Assembly: GCA_910587635.1 (NCBI GenBank)
Contig: CAJUNB010000022.1
Span: 1-19,900 of the forward strand
From: an uncultured Lachnospiraceae bacterium
Lineage (GTDB): Bacteria > Bacillota > Clostridia > Lachnospirales > Lachnospiraceae
Reading direction: 5' to 3'
DNA length: 19,900 nt
Positions 1 to 6,312 of this stretch are shown here, piece by piece. Below the pieces are notes generated by a model. That model searched no databases, had not been told where the DNA came from, and saw only the letters and a program-made list of their open reading frames with translations. A program made the position numbers and the translations under genes. The first letter of the stretch is position 1. Every line of letters starts with the position of its first letter.

Positions 1-253
1 ACCACTCAGCTAATAAGCGCCACTACCTTGTGCTAAATACGGAGAGAAGCCATAAGGCAACCAACATCCAACTCATACGCGGAAAGCTTATTAGAGAGAG
101 GGATCAGTCTTTCAAGTACGAGCAGAGCCGCTCAAGGAGGTGACGATCATCCTCTCAATCTAATAAAACTATTATCTCCTATCAGACAGGAGATGTAAAG
201 AAGCAGGTCTGAGGGTTTATAGGTATCCCTTGAACAACCTAAATACATTATAC
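1..253 (+). other. Structured leader-like region upstream of a small membrane-peptide gene
   Basis: No protein gene is visible here, but the plus strand holds several strong self-complementary elements. CTAATAAGC at 10-18 is the exact complement of GCTTATTAG at 86-94, which could close a domain of about 85 bases. A hairpin at 137-154 pairs GAGGTGA with TCATCCTC around a CGA loop and buries a Shine-Dalgarno-like AAGGAGGTG. A third hairpin at 174-194 has a perfect 7-bp stem, ATCTCCT/AGGAGAT, with a 7-base loop. I do not recognise a known riboswitch or RNA family. Lying just upstream of the small ORF at 269, it may be its long 5' leader or an independent small RNA. The left boundary is unknown because the window starts inside it. 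The pairing is seen directly; function and strand are inference. Confidence 0.35.
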
Positions 254-262
254 AAGGAGGTG
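254..262 (+). promoter_or_regulatory. Strong ribosome binding site for the small ORF at 269
   Basis: AAGGAGGTG is a near-perfect complement of the 16S rRNA 3' end and sits 6 bases before the ATG at 269. The same 10-mer, CAAGGAGGTG, also occurs at 133-142, where no start codon follows at a usable distance. The strength of this site is the main reason to treat the broken small frame downstream as a former or real gene. Confidence 0.6.
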
Positions 263-268
263 TTCGCT

Positions 269-470
269 ATGGAAATATTCACATCTTTTTTATCGCTGTC
301 ATGGCTTGTGTAGTTTGCCACTACATCATCAAATGGCTAGACAGTGGTAGATTGCCGGTAACTATCCTGTGAATTTGAGCCCTTCCACTCCAGAACAGAG
401 AATAGAAACGCTCCGAAGCTGCAATTTCGAAGCATATCATTGTCGTCCACAATGGACTCGCACACTATAG
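269..470 (+). pseudogene. Small membrane peptide gene, frameshifted twice
   Basis: From the ATG at 269 the frame gives MEIFTSF and then runs into a TAG at 311-313. One extra base at the T run 286-291 restores a hydrophobic stretch (IAVMACVVCHYIIKWL). One more at the GG of 357-358 restores a polar tail starting GNYPVNLSPSTPEQR and ending at the TAG at 468-470. The restored product would be about 67 residues: one N-terminal membrane segment, then a charged, Cys- and Arg-containing tail. Both lesions are single missing bases in short homopolymers, so decay or sequencing error could explain them. The 15 long genes beside it show no such lesions, which favours decay. The size, single membrane span, strong RBS and long structured upstream region recall type I toxin or small holin-like peptides, but the family is not established. 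Confidence 0.5.
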
Positions 471-566
471 CACATGTACCCAGCCAAATCAAGCGTATGC
501 AGAAATAAGTCTTTTATGATTTACAAAATCAAACTAATAAAAAAGTACTTAAAAATTACTGCCTTC
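471..566. other. AT-rich end of the minus-strand operon, no gene seen
   Basis: This short stretch separates the small plus-strand frame from the stop codon of the last minus-strand gene. On the minus strand, directly after that stop, a weak 4-bp AGTA/TACT stem at 544-560 runs into six T residues (539-544), and TGATTT-TGT-AAATCA forms a 6-bp hairpin at 517-531 without a T tract. Either could help end transcription of the operon, but neither is a convincing intrinsic terminator. Confidence 0.3.
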
Positions 567-1553
567 TTATATCGTTTTCTGTATCCTCTCCAGCGTTTCC
601 TTCTCCACCACCCTCATCTCCGACAGATAGAATCCCTTACACAATTCGTTTTGTGGATCCATCAGCTCTTCCGCCCTGCTGGCCCGGCCCGGATGACAGA
701 GCACTTCCAGAGGCAACTCTTTTCGGTCTGCGATCTTTTTAAAATCAGGCACCAGCGTACGCACCCGCTTCAAATCCATTTCTCCGCTCATCATAATCCC
801 GAAGAAGACCGCACTTTTTCTCCGATATGCCTTTAGCAGATGCCCATCCCATATATTCAGCACATTTAATACTATATTTTTCACAAAATTGATAGGACGG
901 TAACTGAGATAGAGCCCCGGATGCTTTAAATAAGGTCCAATCGGCTCCGCCGGGACTCTGATAAACTCAATCTCTGGCTTTTCCCCACTGTTTCTTCTAA
1001 TATTTTGCTTCTTCGTCGCTTTTTTCTCATTGTCTTCCGTTCCCCCGGTCGCTCTTTTCGAAAGCCAAAGCGCTCCTTCCCGCGTACCCGGCAATGCGTC
1101 TACTACCTCCAATATGCTTTCCAGTACAATCGGAATCATATGATAGTGCTGATGGCTGTCAATGCGCAGCGTATCCACATAGGGAAGCATCCTGACGAGC
1201 TGCGCCTGCATCTCTGTCTTTATCTGTTTTTTCAGTTCCTTCTTTTTTCTTGTAAAGGACAGCAACAGCACTTTGAAAAAAGAAATGGAAAACATCCCCC
1301 TCTCATCCACCAGCCAGGAAACCTGTGAGGGTTTCGACAGGCAATGCCCCTCCGCCAGATTGAAATGGATACTTGTCTTTATTTTTTCCCGATAAGGCGC
1401 AAACAGCTTCATACAGCTGTCCAAATGGCTACTGTTAGGCAATATACTCAAAGAATTTAATACACCTTCTCTGTAACAGTCCAAAATATGCTCCGATATT
1501 TCCTCATTGGCGGCATAATCATCCGCATGAAAAATAACAGGTTTTGATTTCAA
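567..1553 (-). CDS. ChbG/YdjC-family carbohydrate deacetylase
   Basis: This 328-residue protein belongs to the YdjC/ChbG family of metal-dependent deacetylases, which remove N-acetyl groups from amino sugars. The metal-site motifs are visible: HADD at residues 9-12, the DSHQHYH block at 132-138 and a C-terminal CHPG around 286-289. Family members are usually about 250-300 residues; the extra length is partly a Lys/Glu-rich insert near 168-195. It starts with TTG, three bases after the permease stop, with GGGAGAAG just upstream. No in-frame ATG would keep the HADD motif, so TTG is the sensible start. It is the last gene of the minus-strand run. No signal peptide is seen, so it is probably cytoplasmic. 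The context suggests action on an amino-sugar precursor or product of this glycan locus. The family call is secure; the substrate is unknown. Confidence 0.85.
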   Translation of the reverse strand: MKSKPVIFHADDYAANEEISEHILDCYREGVLNSLSILPNSSHLDSCMKLFAPYREKIKTSIHFNLAEGHCLSKPSQVSWLVDERGMFSISFFKVLLLSFTRKKKELKKQIKTEMQAQLVRMLPYVDTLRIDSHQHYHMIPIVLESILEVVDALPGTREGALWLSKRATGGTEDNEKKATKKQNIRRNSGEKPEIEFIRVPAEPIGPYLKHPGLYLSYRPINFVKNIVLNVLNIWDGHLLKAYRRKSAVFFGIMMSGEMDLKRVRTLVPDFKKIADRKELPLEVLCHPGRASRAEELMDPQNELCKGFYLSEMRVVEKETLERIQKTI

Positions 1554-1556
1554 TGG

Positions 1557-2909
1557 TTACTTCTCCCTTTTCCAATATGCCACAATCCCTGCCCCAATCC
1601 ACAAAAACAGGCAGATAAAAGAAGGGACTGATAAAAACCCCGGCATACCGGGTACAAATGACAGAATCAGAAAAATAGAAGCCGCCAGGCAGCCTACATA
1701 GCCCAGTATACTCTGTCCCTTATCCCCGTTTCTCTTTGCCAGCACACCGGCGGCTGCTGTCGTATAGCAGAAGGCCATAGCCCCTCCTACCGCAGTCATA
1801 TCCGTAATCCACACAAGTACCTGTCTGCCGAACCAGGGTGCAATCAGCGCCAGTATCATACAGAAAAAAATCGCCTTTTTGGGTGTGGCATGTTTTTTAT
1901 CCAATTCACCAAAAACACCGGCCAACGCTTTTTCATTTGCCATAGCGTACATCAGCCTGCTGGTAGACAGGTAAAATGCATTGATACCTGACGTAACGGC
2001 ACAGAGCATGGCAATCCCGATACAGAATACCCCCGGCTTACCAAGTGCCTTTTCAATCATGGATCCTGTCGCCCACAGGGGCTCTCCGGCCAGCATATCC
2101 TGCCACGGCTCTACTACGGCCGTCACTATACTCACGGATATGTAAAGAAGTGCCGCAATAGCAATGGCAACAATCATAATCACAATAGACTTTCTATGAG
2201 AAAACTTATATTCCTCTGCCGACTGAGGAATACAGTCAAATCCGATAAAGCAATAGGGCGCGTAGGCTACCACTGCAAATATTCCTGCCAGCGGACTCAT
2301 AGAGGAGCTGAACTCCGGCTTTAGATTGCCAAAATCCGGCCCGGTCAGACTCACTCCCACTGTCACGATAACAATAGAAGCCACAAGGAGAATCGCAATC
2401 ATACTCTGCAGTCTGCCTGCAAATTTAGCCCCGGTAATATTGATGATACCAATGATAATAATAAAAGCGGACGCCACTGCAATTTCTCCCAGATACACAT
2501 CCCACCCGGCCACCGAATACAGTTTCCCTACCTGGATGACACCTGGAAAAATAAATCTGGCGATCATGGCAATGGCCGTAGCGTTCAGCGGAATCAGAGA
2601 CCAGTAAGCAAGTACGATAAACCAACCGCATACAAAGGCATGCCGATTTCCAAACGCCTGCCTCACATATATATATTCGCCCCCGGACACTGGATACTTC
2701 CGAATGAGATATCCATAGCTCAGACTGATCAGCATAATGATACCCGCCCCCAGCGCCAGCCCAAATGCCGTTCCAAGAGGTCCTGCCTTTGGAAGAAAGC
2801 TCGTCCCCGGCAGCACAAAACATCCCCAGCCGATGATCGCTCCCAGCGCCAGTCCCCATACATCTATGAGTCCAAGCTCCCGTTTGAGCTGTGTATTTTT
2901 CTCTGTCAT
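1557..2909 (-). CDS. APC-superfamily amino-acid permease
   Basis: This 450-residue, highly hydrophobic protein has about 12 predicted membrane spans and is an amino acid/polyamine/organocation (APC) transporter. The first span carries the glycine-rich GAIIGWGCFVLPG motif typical of the unwound substrate-binding helix. A later GFDCIPQSAEEY segment resembles the conserved loop after span 6. It starts directly after the MBOAT stop with no gap and ends three bases before the TTG start of the deacetylase, so it is almost certainly cotranscribed and coupled. Canonical dlt operons do not carry such a permease. Its position right after the adenylation-carrier-MBOAT genes suggests that it supplies the amino acid that module uses, or moves a related amino compound. 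Substrate cannot be read from the sequence. Confidence 0.88.
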   Translation of the reverse strand: MTEKNTQLKRELGLIDVWGLALGAIIGWGCFVLPGTSFLPKAGPLGTAFGLALGAGIIMLISLSYGYLIRKYPVSGGEYIYVRQAFGNRHAFVCGWFIVLAYWSLIPLNATAIAMIARFIFPGVIQVGKLYSVAGWDVYLGEIAVASAFIIIIGIINITGAKFAGRLQSMIAILLVASIVIVTVGVSLTGPDFGNLKPEFSSSMSPLAGIFAVVAYAPYCFIGFDCIPQSAEEYKFSHRKSIVIMIVAIAIAALLYISVSIVTAVVEPWQDMLAGEPLWATGSMIEKALGKPGVFCIGIAMLCAVTSGINAFYLSTSRLMYAMANEKALAGVFGELDKKHATPKKAIFFCMILALIAPWFGRQVLVWITDMTAVGGAMAFCYTTAAAGVLAKRNGDKGQSILGYVGCLAASIFLILSFVPGMPGFLSVPSFICLFLWIGAGIVAYWKREK

Positions 2910-4448
2910 TTAAAATCCTCCGTATATGAAAGAAGCCGCATCATAACCGGGTCCATAAATACCGAATACCGCAACCAAAAATACAACTCCCACAACAGCA
3001 ATCCACTGAAACCACAGATTCTGCCGCTCCAAAGCCTCCCGGATGCGGACACCGCTCTCCTGTTTCATACTTACAAAGATCAGCATCAGTACCCCACATC
3101 CCAGCACCACCCATTCTCTGCCATCCAGCCCATATTCTCCCAGTCCATAGAAAAGTTGTCTGTATTTAAAATTTTTCACTGTTTCCCGAAACATAATCCC
3201 GATGTTCTTCAGGTTCCCCGAGAGGGAAAAATATTCTCCTATCGTAATGAGCATCCATGTACGAAAGCGCTGAAACCACCGGAAACTCAGACAATCCGTA
3301 CGAATACAGAAAAACTCATTCCCTTTTCGGAGCAGCGGTGCACATATGGACGACAAGGCCATAATGATACCATGCCACAGGCCATACACCACATAATACC
3401 AGCCAATATCATGCCAGATACCGATCAGTACAAAAGTAATGATGGATGCAATTCCTCCTGGCAACGTCTTTCCCATATGATTACCCAGTTTTTTCTTGGC
3501 ATTGCTGCCAATGCTGGCAAACAGCTTCGACATGGCAAGGGGATAAAACACGTAGTCCTTAATCCACGTTCCAAGAGAAATATGCCACCTTCTCCAATAC
3601 TCTCCCAGACTTCTGGAGAAAAACGGCCGTCGGAAATTCTCTGTCATCTCAATACCGAGCATTTCGGAAATTCCTCTGACCATATCGATACCACCGGAAA
3701 AATCTCCATATAACTGAATATTGAATAAAAACACACCGATCAAAATCACAGACCCGGATATCCCTTCCAGCTCCTGCCCAAACACCGTATTCACAAAAAT
3801 CGCAGCCCTGTCAGAAATGACAAGCTTTTTGAACATCCCCCACAGAAACAGCTCTGCGCCATATTTGATATTCTTCCACTTCAGCTCATTGCCCCTCGTC
3901 AGCTGCGGCGCCAACTCCTGATATCGATTGATCGGCCCCTGGATGATCTGGGGAAAATAGATGGTAAATACAGCATATTTGAATATATTTTTTTCCGCCG
4001 AAAACTTTCCCCGGTAGACATCGATCATATATCCAATCGTCTGAAAGGTATAAAAGGAAATCCCCAGAGGCAGAAGAAGCGAAAATCTCTCCCTCAACAA
4101 CGGTGTTTTAAACAGCATCAGAATGGCAAAATTTGTAATAAGTACCGCCGCCACAATACCTTTTTTCTGTTTGACAAGCTTCTCTTTCAGCCGCTTTCTC
4201 TCTTCCTTTTCCGCCAGCTTTTTGACATCCTCTTTTATCCTGCCGTTCAACCCTTCCAGGCGACCGGCAGCCAAAAAAGTGGTGACTGTAGTAAAGATAA
4301 CGAGAATCAGATATTTCCAGCCGGAAAACATATAAAACGCAACGCTTCCTGCCAGAAGAACGATCCATCGAAGCCGGACAGGTACGATATAATAGAGAAA
4401 AAGTAACCCAATCAAAAAGCAGAAAAATTCTATGGACAACAAACTCAT
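2910..4448 (-). CDS. MBOAT-family export O-acyltransferase (AlgI/PatA-like) with fused acyl-shuttle tail
   Basis: This 512-residue polytopic membrane protein is a membrane-bound O-acyltransferase. The signature WRRWHISLGTWIKDY starts at residue 285, and the likely catalytic histidine is in GIWHDIGW (His346); another WHG follows at 358-360. Its length fits AlgI/PatA (about 500) better than DltB (about 400). The last six residues, FIYGGF (507-512, Tyr509), resemble the C-terminal acyl-shuttle hexapeptide that accepts the acyl group in Dlt and AlgI-type systems; in classical Dlt it sits on the microprotein DltX. A basic, coiled segment lies at about 65-97. The gene overlaps the adenylation gene by ATGA and has AGGAGA upstream. 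Likely role: take an aminoacyl group from the carrier protein inside and pass it through the membrane to the SGNH partner outside. The family is certain; the aminoacyl cargo is inferred from the neighbours. Confidence 0.93.
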   Translation of the reverse strand: MSLLSIEFFCFLIGLLFLYYIVPVRLRWIVLLAGSVAFYMFSGWKYLILVIFTTVTTFLAAGRLEGLNGRIKEDVKKLAEKEERKRLKEKLVKQKKGIVAAVLITNFAILMLFKTPLLRERFSLLLPLGISFYTFQTIGYMIDVYRGKFSAEKNIFKYAVFTIYFPQIIQGPINRYQELAPQLTRGNELKWKNIKYGAELFLWGMFKKLVISDRAAIFVNTVFGQELEGISGSVILIGVFLFNIQLYGDFSGGIDMVRGISEMLGIEMTENFRRPFFSRSLGEYWRRWHISLGTWIKDYVFYPLAMSKLFASIGSNAKKKLGNHMGKTLPGGIASIITFVLIGIWHDIGWYYVVYGLWHGIIMALSSICAPLLRKGNEFFCIRTDCLSFRWFQRFRTWMLITIGEYFSLSGNLKNIGIMFRETVKNFKYRQLFYGLGEYGLDGREWVVLGCGVLMLIFVSMKQESGVRIREALERQNLWFQWIAVVGVVFLVAVFGIYGPGYDAASFIYGGF

Positions 4449-5977
4449 TTTGTTTTCTCCTGATTTTTATGCGCCTCGTACTCTTTCCGCAGTTCTTTTC
4501 TATCGATCTTTCCTGTTAATGTCTGAGGAAAGACTTCTTTCTGCATGAATTTATCGGGCAGCATATAGGACGGTACTTTCTCCTTGAGTCGCAGCAGAAT
4601 ATCTCTGTTTGTAATGTCTCCGATATAACAACAGATGATATAATCGCCGTCCTCATCATGAAGGCAACATGTATTTTTGATTTCTTCAATGGAAGAAACA
4701 GCCGTCTCTATTTCTCCCAGTTCAATCCTGTACCCCTGATGTTTGATCTGATAATCTTTCCGTCCAAAAAAAAGCAGCTCTCCTTTTTCGTTGAACGTTC
4801 CCAGATCACCAGTCCTGTATACCATATCCCTGAAATTATCGTGAAGAGGATTTTGTACAAAGCTTCTGGCTGAGACTTCTTTGTTGTTATAATAGCCAAG
4901 AGACAGGCAACTGCCACCAATGAGTATTTCTCCCACCTCTCCCGGTTTTGCCTCCGTATTATCATCTTTTACAATAAAGATTCTCGTGTTGGGAAAGGGA
5001 ATCCCGATTGGCAGACTTTCATCATCTCTGTATTCCCGGTCCACCATGTAATAACTGCATACATTGGTAATCTCTGTAGGCCCGTACAAATTGCAGTATA
5101 CCGCATCCTGTAGCACCCTGCGATACCGGTTCATATGTTTACAGGGCATCACTTCCCCGCAGAAATAGATGTACTTCAGCGCCCGGAGCCGCTCTGCATC
5201 CAACACCTGTGCATTGGACAACTGCAAAAAGGCATAGGGTACCCAAAATGCCGTATTGATTTCATACTTTTCCAGATATTCAATCATCAGCTTCGGAAAG
5301 AGAAAACATTTCCGGGGAATGATATAGGTACTGGAACCCATTTTCAATGTCGTATAAATTTCCATCGTGGACATGTCAAAATAAAAGGGTACCTGATTGC
5401 CAAATCTTGTATTTTCATCCAGATACAGAGGCTCGCAGGAGCTTTCCGTAAAGTCCAGCATGGAACGATGACAGATCGAAACGCCTTTCGGCACTCCTGT
5501 GGAACCGCTTGTAAAGAGCACATACAGAAGATCCGTATCCACTGCCTGATTACGTATCTTTTCCAGTCTGTCCGCCTGAACTTTTCCTTTCACTAACTGA
5601 TCGTAACGAAATTGTCCACAGTTCAGCTGCAGTTTATCCAGTGTCTTTTCATTTTTTTCATCGTAAATCAAGGCCGCAGGCTGCAACGTATCAATGATCA
5701 GCTGCATCCGGTCCACCGGCATCTTGGAATCCAGCGGCACATAGAAACATCCCGCATAGACTGCTCCCAGAAAGGCGGCAATGCAGTCCGCCGTCTTTTC
5801 CATCAAAACGATTACCGGTTTTCTGACAGAAATTTCTTCGGCAAGTACGCTTCCGATTGCCCTGGCACTTTCCCCCAGTTCCCGGAAAGTCAGTCCTGTC
5901 TCTCCGTCTGTAAAGGCAGTCTTATCGGAAAGTCTCTTTTCTGTCTTTTCCAGATATTGCAATACATTATATAACAT
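4445..5977 (-). CDS. DltA-like amino-acid adenylation enzyme (carrier-protein ligase)
   Basis: This is a stand-alone ANL-superfamily adenylation domain of 510 residues, the usual size of DltA. In order it shows FTSGSTGVPKG (about 155-165), FDMSTMEIY (Asp201), FCGEVMP (Cys273), NLYGPTE (about 296-302), YRTGDL (about 387-392), GRKDYQIKHQGYRIE (about 405-419) and the C-terminal TGKIDRKEL with catalytic Lys490. Asp201 is in the place that binds the alpha-amino group in amino-acid-activating members. Cys273 sits in the CGE motif of DltA, where it lines the D-alanine pocket. The enzyme should adenylate an amino acid and load the adjacent carrier protein in the cytoplasm. ATG at 5977 is preferred; a TTG two codons upstream (5983) overlaps the carrier-protein stop and is closer to AAGGAG, so it is possible. 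The DltA-like activity is well supported; D-Ala is the best guess, Gly or another small amino acid possible. Confidence 0.9.
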   Translation of the reverse strand: MLYNVLQYLEKTEKRLSDKTAFTDGETGLTFRELGESARAIGSVLAEEISVRKPVIVLMEKTADCIAAFLGAVYAGCFYVPLDSKMPVDRMQLIIDTLQPAALIYDEKNEKTLDKLQLNCGQFRYDQLVKGKVQADRLEKIRNQAVDTDLLYVLFTSGSTGVPKGVSICHRSMLDFTESSCEPLYLDENTRFGNQVPFYFDMSTMEIYTTLKMGSSTYIIPRKCFLFPKLMIEYLEKYEINTAFWVPYAFLQLSNAQVLDAERLRALKYIYFCGEVMPCKHMNRYRRVLQDAVYCNLYGPTEITNVCSYYMVDREYRDDESLPIGIPFPNTRIFIVKDDNTEAKPGEVGEILIGGSCLSLGYYNNKEVSARSFVQNPLHDNFRDMVYRTGDLGTFNEKGELLFFGRKDYQIKHQGYRIELGEIETAVSSIEEIKNTCCLHDEDGDYIICCYIGDITNRDILLRLKEKVPSYMLPDKFMQKEVFPQTLTGKIDRKELRKEYEAHKNQEKTK

Positions 5978-5979
5978 AA

Positions 5980-6210
5980 TCAACCGTTCTCCTTCATTTC
6001 CTGTACCAGGTTCCAGATTGCCTCCACGTCGTTAAAGTTTTCCGGCAGAAGTTCCGCCACAGTAATCTCTATTTCAAAATGTTCATTCAGAGCATTTACC
6101 ATGGAAATAATATCAAAGGAATCCAGTATCCCATCCTCGATCAGCCCCTTTTCTTTCTCAAAATCCACCTCTGGTTTAATTCCCTGCAAAATTTCCAGTA
6201 ATTCTTTCAT
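5980..6210 (-). CDS. DltC-like acyl/aminoacyl carrier protein
   Basis: This is a 76-residue acidic carrier protein. The phosphopantetheine attachment motif is clear: EDGILDSFDIISMV, with Ser31 in DSF (DSL or DSM in most relatives). The length matches DltC and ACP. It has a strong AAGGAGG site 9 bases before the ATG. Its stop lies 3 bases upstream of the ATG of the adenylation gene, so the two should be translated together in matched amounts. It should be converted to the holo form by a phosphopantetheinyl transferase not present here, carry an aminoacyl thioester made by the neighbouring DltA-like enzyme, and present it to the MBOAT. A fatty-acid-type ACP is less likely because the neighbours are an amino-acid adenylator and an MBOAT. 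Confidence 0.9.
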   Translation of the reverse strand: MKELLEILQGIKPEVDFEKEKGLIEDGILDSFDIISMVNALNEHFEIEITVAELLPENFNDVEAIWNLVQEMKENG

Positions 6211-6312
6211 GATACAGTTCCTCCTTTTTCTTTCACTATCTATACCTTCGTGTTACAATTCAGATAAATACACTCACATAATTCTCTGGCACCTACCCCA
6301 AAGAATAAAACT

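Noticed and set aside
174..194. Minus-strand terminator from the ATCTCCT/AGGAGAT hairpin
   Set aside because: The stem is good, but on neither strand is it followed by a proper T tract (AATAGTTTT on minus), so it is kept only as part of the structured region.
230..256. Promoter TTGAAC/TATACA ahead of the small ORF
   Set aside because: The spacing of about 13 bases is too short for a standard sigma-A promoter and the transcript would start inside the ribosome site.
539..560. Intrinsic terminator after the last minus-strand gene
   Set aside because: The stem is only four AT-rich base pairs before six T residues; too weak to call.
474..836. Plus-strand open frames across the operon, for example 474-836, 2640-3713 and 8704-9744
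   Set aside because: They lie antisense to well-supported genes, have compositions typical of reverse-strand shadows (rich in His, Ser, Arg), no recognisable motifs and no convincing ribosome sites.
6211..6312. Internal promoter between the SGNH gene and the carrier-protein gene
   Set aside because: The 102-base gap has TATAGA-like and TTG-like words but no pair at 16-18 base spacing.
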